Shown here one piece after another: positions 34,680 through 42,070 of a DNA stretch of 64,000 nucleotides. This DNA comes from Flavobacterium chilense (lineage in GTDB: Bacteria; Bacteroidota; Bacteroidia; Flavobacteriales; Flavobacteriaceae). Location of the stretch: the NCBI RefSeq assembly GCF_001602525.1, contig NZ_LSYT01000010.1, forward strand, positions 124,001 through 188,000. The letters run 5' to 3'. The position numbers and the translations under genes are program-made. The notes beneath the pieces were generated by a model. It saw nothing but the letters and a program-made list of their open reading frames with translations. It was not told the origin of the DNA and made no database searches. How positions within the stretch are numbered: position 1 is the stretch's first letter; each line of letters opens with the position of its first letter.

Positions 34680-36263
34680 CTACCCAATCCAAATTTTACT
34701 TTTAACCAAAGTCATTGTTTGTCTTAAATGTTGGTTACAGGCAATCAGAACAATCAAAACCAGCAAACCATAACCTACAATGGTATAAATCTCCATATCG
34801 GCTAGTAAAGTGGCTTGTTTAGCAACTGTTCCGAAGACTTTTTTCAAGGCCAGAGTATTTGCATTATCTGCAGAATATCCTTTTGCCATAAAACTCTGAG
34901 CTGTTGCAGTTATTGTTTGTTGTGCTTCGGGATTTTCGCCGGTTACAAACTGACTTAATTTTAAAAAGTGTTTTTTGTTCAAAAATACGGTTGCATTTTG
35001 CATCACACAAAACCCAATTGTACTTCCCCAAAAACGTCCCGAAACTCCAACAATTCCCGAAGAAACCGCCATTTTTGCCGGAACCGATGATGTGGTAAAC
35101 AAGATTAACGGAACGAATAAAAACCCTACTCCAATGCCTTGTAAAACATACGGAATGATGATATCTGACAAAGCCACATCGGGCACAAACAGAAACGTAA
35201 ACCAAAAATGAAACAATGCAATGAGTGAAAAACCAATCAGAAAAATAACTTTGGTCGAAACGGATTTCATCAGAAAATAAGCTGCCAGAATTAACCCAAT
35301 TACATTTCCTAGTCCGTTAATATATTGTACGCCCGCAACACGCGACGGATCCCAGTTCCAGATCGAAAACATCGCCGAATGACAAAGACTCAGCGTTGCC
35401 CTGCTGATGTAAAAAAGGAAGAACAATAAAAACCCGATTCGAAGATTGGCGTATTTAAAAACTTCAAAATCAAAAGTAGGTCTTTTTACCAAAAGTTCTT
35501 TAAAGATGAATAATCCGCCTGTAATCAGGGCAATCATCAACATTACAACCATGTGTGAAGACTCAAACCAATATTTTTTTTCGGCATAAACAAAAAAATA
35601 AGCACCGCAAAGAATGGCAGTTAAAACCAAAAAATAACTGATCCAGTCGATTTGATACAACGGGATTTTCTTTGTAATGCGGTGCCCACGAAAAGTAACT
35701 AAGATTAAAAAGACATTCAGAACCTGTAATCCGCCCGAAACATACAGCATGTATTTCCAGTCGTAATGATCAAGAAACCAAACCGCAATATTCATGATAA
35801 AAGGCGTTGACAATAAAAGCGAACCATAATAAAAAGAGAAACCAATGATAATGGCATTTTTAGAATGAAACTGTTCGATCAATAATTGTCTGATTGTGAT
35901 TACCGGAAGCGCCATTAAGATTCCCTCGGCCACTCTCAGCAATAAAAAAAGATAAAAATTGGTAATATACGCCGATGAAATAATTGTAATTCCAATTAAG
36001 GAATACACTGCCATCAGGTAATTTTTTGCAGGAAAAAAACTCGAAAATCGACTTTCGATCAAAATCGTTGCCAGCAAAGTTCCGTATGTAACGCACATCG
36101 CAAACTGCAAATCTTCGGGTTCAATGTCCAGAAAACTTGCCGCATACGTTACGTTTGAAGTATAAACTCCCAATAAAATCATGGAATGCAAAAGGCAAAC
36201 AAACAAAATAATAATGATTGCCCATTTGGGAACCCAGGATTTAAAAATACTTTTATCTTCCAT
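34680..36263 (-). CDS. MFS efflux transporter, DHA2 (EmrB-like)
   Basis: A 527-residue drug:H+ antiporter with about 14 transmembrane helices. The first helix is WAIIIILFVCLLHSMILLGVY. The family A-motif region and VAEGILMALPVITIRQLL follow. A C-terminal QGIGVGFLFVPLILFTTSSVP motif is typical of DHA2 transporters, and GVSGRFWGSTIGF is motif C-like. It begins one base after the HlyD-type gene ends, so TolC, HlyD and MFS form one operon. It would expel a lipophilic toxic compound across both membranes; the substrate is unknown. Confidence 0.9.
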   Translation of the reverse strand: MEDKSIFKSWVPKWAIIIILFVCLLHSMILLGVYTSNVTYAASFLDIEPEDLQFAMCVTYGTLLATILIESRFSSFFPAKNYLMAVYSLIGITIISSAYITNFYLFLLLRVAEGILMALPVITIRQLLIEQFHSKNAIIIGFSFYYGSLLLSTPFIMNIAVWFLDHYDWKYMLYVSGGLQVLNVFLILVTFRGHRITKKIPLYQIDWISYFLVLTAILCGAYFFVYAEKKYWFESSHMVVMLMIALITGGLFIFKELLVKRPTFDFEVFKYANLRIGFLLFFLFYISRATLSLCHSAMFSIWNWDPSRVAGVQYINGLGNVIGLILAAYFLMKSVSTKVIFLIGFSLIALFHFWFTFLFVPDVALSDIIIPYVLQGIGVGFLFVPLILFTTSSVPAKMAVSSGIVGVSGRFWGSTIGFCVMQNATVFLNKKHFLKLSQFVTGENPEAQQTITATAQSFMAKGYSADNANTLALKKVFGTVAKQATLLADMEIYTIVGYGLLVLIVLIACNQHLRQTMTLVKSKIWIG

Positions 36264-36264
36264 T

Positions 36265-37314
36265 TTAGTGTGCTGCGATCACAGTGATATTCATTCCCGC
36301 TCTTAAAAAATCGGTTTGTTTGTCGGTTTCTTTTAACTGAATTCTAACCGGAATTCTTTGTTCGATTTTTACGAAGTTTCCGGTTGCATTGTCCGGAGGA
36401 AGCAGTGAGAATCTTGCCCCGCTCGCAGGCGATAAAGAAGCAATTGTGCCTATAAATGTTTTGTCGCTCAAAGCATCGGCTTTAATTTCTACTTCCTGCC
36501 CAACGGTTAAATACTGCAATTGCGTTTCTTTAAAATTGGCTGTAATCCATTTTTCTTTGCTTACTATCGAAAGCAGAGATTGTCCTTCTTTTACCAATTG
36601 TCCCGGTTGTAAAGTTCTTTTTCCAACCCAGCCATCATAAGGTGCTGTAATAATTGTGTACGAAAGAAACAATGCAGCATTATCTGCTACAGCTTGTTTT
36701 GATGCAATATTGGTTTGTGTTGTAGGCACATTCGCTTCGGCAACAGAAGTACTTAAAGTTGCAGAATGAATTCTGTTTTTCATTTCTTCAAAATGCGCCT
36801 GTGCCGATTCGTAATCGGCTTTTACTTTCTCTAATTGTTGAGAAGTTGCTGCTTCGTCTTTTACCAAAGCTTTATATCTTTCGTATTCGAGTTTTGTTTT
36901 CCAAAGATTCGATTTTGCGCCTTCTAACTGCGATTCGTTAATGGCTGTTGCACTTGCTGTTGTAACTGCATTTTTTTGCGCCACAACACTGCTTTGTTGT
37001 GCGTTTTGAACATCGGCAAGAGCCACATTCAATTTTGATTTGTACTCACGATTGTCAATCACAACCAAAGTATCTCCTTTATGCACAAACTGGTTTTCGT
37101 TAAAACGAACTTCCTGCACATAACCCGTAATACGCGACATAATTGGCGTAACATATTGTTCGACCTGAGCGTCATTAGTTTCTTCGTGGTTTCTGTTGAA
37201 CACATAAAACCAAATCCCTAAAATAACCCCGCTTACCACAAGCGCACACGCAATAATTGTTATTAATATATGAAACGTTCTGTTTCTTCTAGTTTCATTT
37301 TTTATCTTAACCAT
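36265..37314 (-). CDS. HlyD/EmrA-type periplasmic adaptor
   Basis: A 349-residue membrane fusion protein. One N-terminal helix (residues 14-36) is followed by the lipoyl half-motif EQYVTPIMSRITGYVQEVRFNEN. A coiled-coil hairpin lies at about 85-195, then the second lipoyl half (TIITAPYDGWVGKRTLQPGQ) and a beta-barrel (ADALSDKTFIGTIASLSPASG). It bridges the inner-membrane MFS pump and the TolC channel, encoded on either side. Confidence 0.92.
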   Translation of the reverse strand: MVKIKNETRRNRTFHILITIIACALVVSGVILGIWFYVFNRNHEETNDAQVEQYVTPIMSRITGYVQEVRFNENQFVHKGDTLVVIDNREYKSKLNVALADVQNAQQSSVVAQKNAVTTASATAINESQLEGAKSNLWKTKLEYERYKALVKDEAATSQQLEKVKADYESAQAHFEEMKNRIHSATLSTSVAEANVPTTQTNIASKQAVADNAALFLSYTIITAPYDGWVGKRTLQPGQLVKEGQSLLSIVSKEKWITANFKETQLQYLTVGQEVEIKADALSDKTFIGTIASLSPASGARFSLLPPDNATGNFVKIEQRIPVRIQLKETDKQTDFLRAGMNITVIAAH

Positions 37315-37383
37315 AAACTCTATATCTTTTGTCTATTTTCTATTTTCTAAATCTTGTCTCTTGCTTCTTTCTTCTAAAAACTC

Positions 37384-38739
37384 TTAACTCTGAGGCATAA
37401 TCCCAGCCGTATGAAGCAGCTCGTAATGTTTTAAAACAGCATCCAATCGCGTAGAAATTTTATTGTATTTCGCCTGAAGCAAAGCATTATCAGCATCAAC
37501 CATTTCGGTAATTAAAACCAGTTGGTTTAAGTATTTCAGTTTTACAATTCGGTAATTTTCATTGGCTAAATCCAATGCTTTGTCGACTACTACAAACTTT
37601 TCAAGGATTTCCTGATATTGTGTATGTTCTTTGTATAGCTTGTCCTGAATTTCCTCTTTTACAATTTCCGACTGCATTTCCTGCCACTTAATTCTGGTAT
37701 TTGCCTGATCCATTTTGGTTTTGTTTTTATACAAAGACGAAAGATCAAAAGTGGCTTCGATACCTACTTGTCCTAAAGTGTACAAATACGGATTTGGCGG
37801 GAAAAATTTGTAGTTAGGATAATAAAACCCATAATTCCCGAAGAAATGAACACTTGGCAGATAATTTCCTTTAACCAGTTTAAGTTCAGTTTTACGGATA
37901 TTTAATTCCTGGCTGGCAATTCGCATTTCTTCGTTTTGCAAAGCCTTATTCATATAAAAATCATATGGATCCAAACCATTCATTTCGTCCAGATTAGACG
38001 TTGTATCAATCGCAATTTCTTCGTTTTCCGGAATCTGAATCAGCGTTTTCAGATCGTGAAGCGCAATTTTTATGTTTTTGGAGTTTGTAAGCGCATTCAA
38101 CTCACGATCCGAAAGCTGTAATTCGGCTCTAATGACTTCATTTTTGGTAACCGTTCCGTGTTTTTGAAGCGATTGTACTTCTTTCAGTCGGCTTTTTTCT
38201 TCTTTAATGTTTTCTTCAAAAATCTTCTGAAGCTCCATCATTTTATAAATCGCCAGATAGTTTGCCACTACTTCAAGCTCGACATCATTTTCGGTCTTTT
38301 CTGTTTTTATTTTGGCAATTTCACTTTCCTGATTGGCAATTTTAATAGCGTTATTAATCTTATTTCCGGCATAAATTGGCATTTTAAAGGTCGAATTCAC
38401 CTCGTAAATTTCAGGAATAGCCGGAGTTACTTCTTTGTCTTTTAAGAATCCGCTTCCTTTAAATTCGGTAATGTTTGTAATTCTGGAATACATACCATTT
38501 AGCTGTACATCCGGAAGTCGGAGGTCTTTTCTTTCTTTGATGTTTTGCTCCGAGAGCGTAATCTCCAATTGAGATCTAAGGATTTTTTTGTTGTTTTCTT
38601 TGGCAAGTTTCATTGCTTCTTTTAATGAAACCGAATGAACTTCCTGCGCTTGTAAGCCATTGAATGCTAATACAATTAAGAATAACAGCAGGATTTTGGG
38701 AAAACAATCGTCTGTAGAATTTGTTGTTTTAAGGAACAT
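37384..38739 (-). CDS. TolC-family outer membrane efflux protein
   Basis: A 451-residue protein with a signal peptide (cleavage near LQAQ, residue 31) and two OEP repeats. SLKEAMKLAKENNKKILRSQLEI begins repeat one. MRIASQELNIRKTELKLVKGNYLP begins repeat two, and each has the long helical hairpins that form the trans-periplasmic tunnel. It is the first gene of the tripartite efflux operon. The AraC regulator upstream on the same strand is a plausible controller. Confidence 0.9.
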   Translation of the reverse strand: MFLKTTNSTDDCFPKILLLFLIVLAFNGLQAQEVHSVSLKEAMKLAKENNKKILRSQLEITLSEQNIKERKDLRLPDVQLNGMYSRITNITEFKGSGFLKDKEVTPAIPEIYEVNSTFKMPIYAGNKINNAIKIANQESEIAKIKTEKTENDVELEVVANYLAIYKMMELQKIFEENIKEEKSRLKEVQSLQKHGTVTKNEVIRAELQLSDRELNALTNSKNIKIALHDLKTLIQIPENEEIAIDTTSNLDEMNGLDPYDFYMNKALQNEEMRIASQELNIRKTELKLVKGNYLPSVHFFGNYGFYYPNYKFFPPNPYLYTLGQVGIEATFDLSSLYKNKTKMDQANTRIKWQEMQSEIVKEEIQDKLYKEHTQYQEILEKFVVVDKALDLANENYRIVKLKYLNQLVLITEMVDADNALLQAKYNKISTRLDAVLKHYELLHTAGIMPQS

Positions 38740-39117
38740 GAATACATTAATATTTGATGATGCAAAGTTCCTTCATTTTTCTATTGACTGATAATTCTAA
38801 AAAGTCAATAACGTATTCATTTCGGACAAATGTTAAAATAGTGTTTTCCGAAAACGTTATATTAAAACACTAAGATACAATTAATTACAAAAAAAAGTTT
38901 GATTATGATATTTCACGCAGATTTTAATAGATTCTAGCAGATGCGTGCAGATTTTTCTTTTTACTCTTGCAGATTTGTCAGATTGTGCAGATTATAAAGC
39001 ATTTAAAAAAATCTCTCAAATCTGCGGAATCTGCGAGAATTTTTTTTTTTACGCATGAAAAAAAAGAATCTGCAAAATCAGCTAAAATCTATTAAAATCT
39101 GCGTGAAACAAAAATAT
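38740..39117. repeat. Gene-free 378 bp with an inverted CGCAGATTTTAATAG repeat
   Basis: Arms at 38911-38938 and 39081-39108 (TTTCACGCAGATTTTAATAG and its near-complement) enclose further GCAGATTT repeats and a homopolymer of T near 39042-39051. The stretch 38740-38910 is AT-rich upstream sequence of the TolC gene and should contain its promoter. I could not pick a box with confidence. Confidence 0.65.
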
Positions 39118-39942
39118 CTATTTACCTCGTTCTAAAATTTCTTCTCCGTTTAAATAATCGGAAGGTCTTTGGCCTAAAATCTTGAAGAAAGTATTGCTGA
39201 AAGTCGGAACACTATTATAACCAACTTCTTCGGCTACCTCTTTTACCGAAAGTTTTCTTTCTAATAAAAGTTCGATTGCTTTGAGGATTCTTCGAATGGT
39301 ATAGTACTGAATGAATGACATGCCCAGATCTTTTTGAAACAAGCGGTACAAAGAGCGTTCGCTGTATCCAAATTCGTGGGCAACATCGGCAAACAGAATC
39401 GTTTCGCCCAGATTGTTCTCGATATAACGCAGAATTTTACTAAGTCGTTTGTCTTTGGGCTGTGGTAATTCTAAAGGTAAATTATTGGTGCAAATTTGAG
39501 GCAGAATCGCTTTTATAGCTTTGGCAATGGCAAAATTTGGAGTTCCTTTTTTAAGGTCTCCATTCCATCGATTGGTAAAAAGCATCATTTGCAGCAATAA
39601 ATTATTGACTGGATAGATTCCTTCTACTTTATAAAAGTCATCTTCGTCTTTTTCGACCGGAAAATACAAATTTCGCATGGTCACACTTTCCGACTTCGGT
39701 TCAATACTGTGCTCTACTCCACTCGGAATCCAGATAAAATGTCTTGCCGGTAAAAAATACGTTTTGGTTTCGGTGGTTACAAAAACAACATCGCCTTCGG
39801 CATAGAGCATTTGTGCTTTATCATGTTTATGTGGCGGCACAAATAATTCTCCCATCAAATCGTGGTGACAATAAATGCTTTTTTTATCAGCATCTACTTT
39901 CTTAATGTAATACTTGTCTAATTTCTGACCGGAATGTTCCAT
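39118..39942 (-). CDS. AraC-family transcriptional regulator with cupin domain
   Basis: A 274-residue regulator from ATG 39942. An N-terminal cupin-like effector domain (PHKHDKAQMLYAEGD, FVTTETKTYFLPARHFIWIP) is followed by two helix-turn-helix motifs at the C-terminus. These are FADVAHEFGYSERSLYRLFQ and VKEVAEEVGYNSVPTFSNTF, then FFKILGQRPSDYL, the AraC signature. The longer frame adds 25 hydrophobic residues that look like leader sequence. It lies upstream of the efflux operon on the same strand and may control it. Confidence 0.88.
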   Translation of the reverse strand: MEHSGQKLDKYYIKKVDADKKSIYCHHDLMGELFVPPHKHDKAQMLYAEGDVVFVTTETKTYFLPARHFIWIPSGVEHSIEPKSESVTMRNLYFPVEKDEDDFYKVEGIYPVNNLLLQMMLFTNRWNGDLKKGTPNFAIAKAIKAILPQICTNNLPLELPQPKDKRLSKILRYIENNLGETILFADVAHEFGYSERSLYRLFQKDLGMSFIQYYTIRRILKAIELLLERKLSVKEVAEEVGYNSVPTFSNTFFKILGQRPSDYLNGEEILERGK

Positions 39943-40008
39943 TGAAGTAATAATGACGTATAAATATAAGAAGAAATAAATCGTTAAGGATATAAAATAG
40001 CGCTGATT

Positions 40009-40147
40009 TAACCGCAAAGTACACTAAGATTTTAAAGCATACTTTTAAAAAATACAAAGTTCGCAAAGCTTTGTGTTGATCTAGCTTTGCGAACTTTGTG
40101 TTTTCTATGCATAAAGTAAAATTAAACCTGGCGTACTTTGCGGTTGA
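40009..40147. repeat. Nested palindrome, AACCGCAAAGTAC family
   Basis: Outer arms AACCGCAAAGTAC and GTACTTTGCGGTT enclose inner arms GTTCGCAAAGC and GCTTTGCGAAC. The architecture is the same as 29289-29436, and related pieces lie at 40445-40505 and 40690-40803. Confidence 0.7.
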
Positions 40148-40169
40148 ACTTTAAAATATAAAAACAAAA

Positions 40170-40193
40170 AAGCCTTTCCGTTAAGAAAGGCTT
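40170..40193 (-). terminator. Terminator of first tRNA-Asp
   Basis: AAGCCTTTC/GAAAGGCTT stem followed by a T run on the minus strand. Confidence 0.75.
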
Positions 40194-40205
40194 CTTTCAA
40201 TATTG

Positions 40206-40279
40206 CGGTCTGGACGGGACTCGAACCCGCGACCCCATGCGTGACAGGCATGTATTCTAACCAACTGAACTACCAAACC
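40206..40279 (-). tRNA. tRNA-Asp (anticodon GTC), copy 1
   Basis: On the minus strand GGTTTGG pairs with CCAGACC. The anticodon arm has CTGTCAC with GTC at 40243-40245. The T arm is GCGGG TTCGAGT CCCGT, and the discriminator is G. It is 74 bases with no encoded CCA, and identical to the copy at 40984-41057. Confidence 0.97.
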
Positions 40280-40298
40280 TACTGCGTTATTGTGAGTG

Positions 40299-40328
40299 CA
40301 AAAATACAACAGAAGTTGGATTCTGCAA
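40299..40328 (-). promoter_or_regulatory. Promoter of first tRNA-Asp
   Basis: On the minus strand TTG (40328-40326) and TATTTTTG (40306-40299) are 19 bases apart, 19 bases before the tRNA. Confidence 0.75.
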
Positions 40329-40945
40329 GGGTTTTTAGGAATAAAAATTGAGAAATTTTTAATTGGTTAAATTCCAATATTTTAAAAATTGACAAGCAAA
40401 CCAAAAAAGAAGAACTTTCTTTCTTTTTCTTAATCACAAGGTACATAAAGTAAAAATGCAAAGGTTCGCAAAGCTTAAATATAGCTTTGCGAACCTTTGC
40501 GTTAAAAACATCAAACATCTATCATATTACTAAACATAGCCCGTGGTTTCAACCACGGGAGACGTATTTATATACATTGTGTTCCCGTGGTTGAAACCAC
40601 GGGCTATGTTTTAATATTATAAATAGAAAATCTAGAGTTACTTGTTGAGATTCTTCGTTCCTCAGAATGACAAACTGTGCTTTAGAATAGAATTAAACAA
40701 AAAAAATCGCAAAACTTTCTAAATTGAAAACTTTGCGAACTTTGCATTCTTTAAAAAATACCTTTTCAAACTTTGCGTAAATCTTAGTGTTCTTTGCGGT
40801 TAAACAAAAAAACCGATATGTCTTAAATCAAAAAAGCCATCCACAAAAGTGGAAAGCTTTTCATTGGTCTAACTACTAAACCAGCTACGAGTTACAAAGT
40901 CGTAGCAAAACAACACAACTAATCTTAGATACCGTATTTGGGCAA

Positions 40946-40973
40946 AAAAGCCTTTCTTAACAGAAAGGCTTTT
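40946..40973 (-). terminator. Terminator of second tRNA-Asp
   Basis: AAAAGCCTTTCT pairs with AGAAAGGCTTTT over TAAC. It is nearly the same hairpin as that of the first copy. Confidence 0.8.
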
Positions 40974-40983
40974 CCCAATATTG

Positions 40984-41057
40984 CGGTCTGGACGGGACTC
41001 GAACCCGCGACCCCATGCGTGACAGGCATGTATTCTAACCAACTGAACTACCAAACC
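40984..41057 (-). tRNA. tRNA-Asp (anticodon GTC), copy 2
   Basis: Identical in sequence to the copy at 40206-40279. The terminator and flanking bases are also similar, so the unit probably arose by tandem duplication that included its terminator. Confidence 0.97.
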
Positions 41058-41075
41058 TCTGCGTTATTGCGGTTG

Positions 41076-41105
41076 CAAAGATAGTACAGAATTTCGTTTC
41101 TGCAA
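41076..41105 (-). promoter_or_regulatory. Promoter of second tRNA-Asp
   Basis: On the minus strand TTG (41105-41103) and TATCTTTG (41083-41076) are 19 bases apart, a full consensus match. Confidence 0.8.
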
Positions 41106-41143
41106 GTGTTTTTGTAAAAAAAATTAAAATTTTATTTAAAATA

Positions 41144-42070
41144 TTATCCAAAGTTTTGTTTTTCAACTAAATATGTCGTCAATATTTTTTCAAAATTATC
41201 ACCCACATTTACCGGAACGTACTTAATTTGGTTCTTTGCACAGGTTAAAGCCAGATTTTTAAAATAGGCTTCTACCCTTTTTTCGTATTCAACTTTTACA
41301 TTATCAGCAAAAATAGACACTTCCTCACCGGTTTCTAAGTCAATAAACTTTCTTGGCGTGTTATCAAAGTCGAATTTCAATTCGGTTTCATTATCGACTA
41401 CATGAAATAAAACGACTTTGTGTTTGTTGTGTTTAAGATGCTGCAAGGCATTAAAAAGCTTTTCGTCATCTTCTGACTGAAACATATCAGTAAACAAAAT
41501 AATCATCGAACGACGATGCATTTTCTCTGCTATTTGGTGCAGATAAGTAATTGTATCGGTCGTTTTTTTGACTTTTGGCTGTTGTAGTAATTCTTCCAGT
41601 TTATTCAAAAGCATTCTATGATGGCGATCACTTCCTTTTTCGGGAGCATAATATTCATAACTGTCCGAGAAAACGCTTAAACCAACTGCATCACGCTGTT
41701 TCTTTAAAATATTCATTAAAACCGCCGAAGCCAAAACTGCAAAACCAATCTTCTTTTCATAAAAAGGCTGATTTGATTTCAGTTCAGGATAATGCATCGA
41801 TGATGAATTATCGACAATAAGATGGCAGCGTAAATTGGTTTCTTCTTCAAAACGTTTCGTGTACAAACGATCGGTTTTGGCAAATAATTTCCAATCGATA
41901 TGTTTGGTGCTTTCGCCTGCATTATAGACTTTATGTTCAGCAAATTCAGCCGAAAATCCATGAAACGGACTCTTGTGCATTCCGGATATAAAACCTTCTA
42001 CAACCTGATTAGCCAGCATTTCAAGATGTTGAAAACTGGAGACTTTCTCTATTTCCGATTCGATTTTCAT
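41144..42070 (-). CDS. DUF58 / VWA-fold protein
   Basis: A 308-residue protein with the DUF58 signature IDWKLFAKTDRLYTKRFEEETN near residues 60-81. A von Willebrand A-like fold follows: the MIDAS-type motif is IVDNSSSMHYP, with SVFSDSYEYYAPEKG and IILFTDMFQSEDD as later elements. Such proteins often act with MoxR ATPases, but none is adjacent. Its ATG overlaps the stop of the M1 aminopeptidase gene by four bases, so the two are co-translated. Confidence 0.88.
   Translation of the reverse strand: MKIESEIEKVSSFQHLEMLANQVVEGFISGMHKSPFHGFSAEFAEHKVYNAGESTKHIDWKLFAKTDRLYTKRFEEETNLRCHLIVDNSSSMHYPELKSNQPFYEKKIGFAVLASAVLMNILKKQRDAVGLSVFSDSYEYYAPEKGSDRHHRMLLNKLEELLQQPKVKKTTDTITYLHQIAEKMHRRSMIILFTDMFQSEDDEKLFNALQHLKHNKHKVVLFHVVDNETELKFDFDNTPRKFIDLETGEEVSIFADNVKVEYEKRVEAYFKNLALTCAKNQIKYVPVNVGDNFEKILTTYLVEKQNFG

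Larger units (their letters stand above)
40280..40983. repeat. Gene-free 704 bp between the tRNA-Asp genes, packed with palindromes
   Basis: After the first tRNA promoter come a GGTTCGCAAAGC/GCTTTGCGAACC hairpin near 40458-40496 and a perfect 28-bp inverted repeat at 40533-40560 and 40583-40610. Each of its arms is itself a palindrome (CCCGTGGTT..AACCACGGG). A half-copy of the GTCATTCCGAGG family lies near 40651-40672, and another GCAAAG-type nested repeat at 40690-40803. The second tRNA's terminator follows at 40946-40973. Frames crossing this region are repeat artefacts. Confidence 0.8.

Noticed and set aside
34680..39942. Prophage or conjugative element
   Set aside because: No integrase, phage structural or transfer genes; the cluster is a regular efflux operon.
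40279..40518. 79-residue frame beside the first tRNA-Asp
   Set aside because: It reads through the tRNA promoter region and palindromic repeats, with no support.
40869..41054. 61-residue frame over the second tRNA-Asp
   Set aside because: It is the translation of a tRNA and its terminator.
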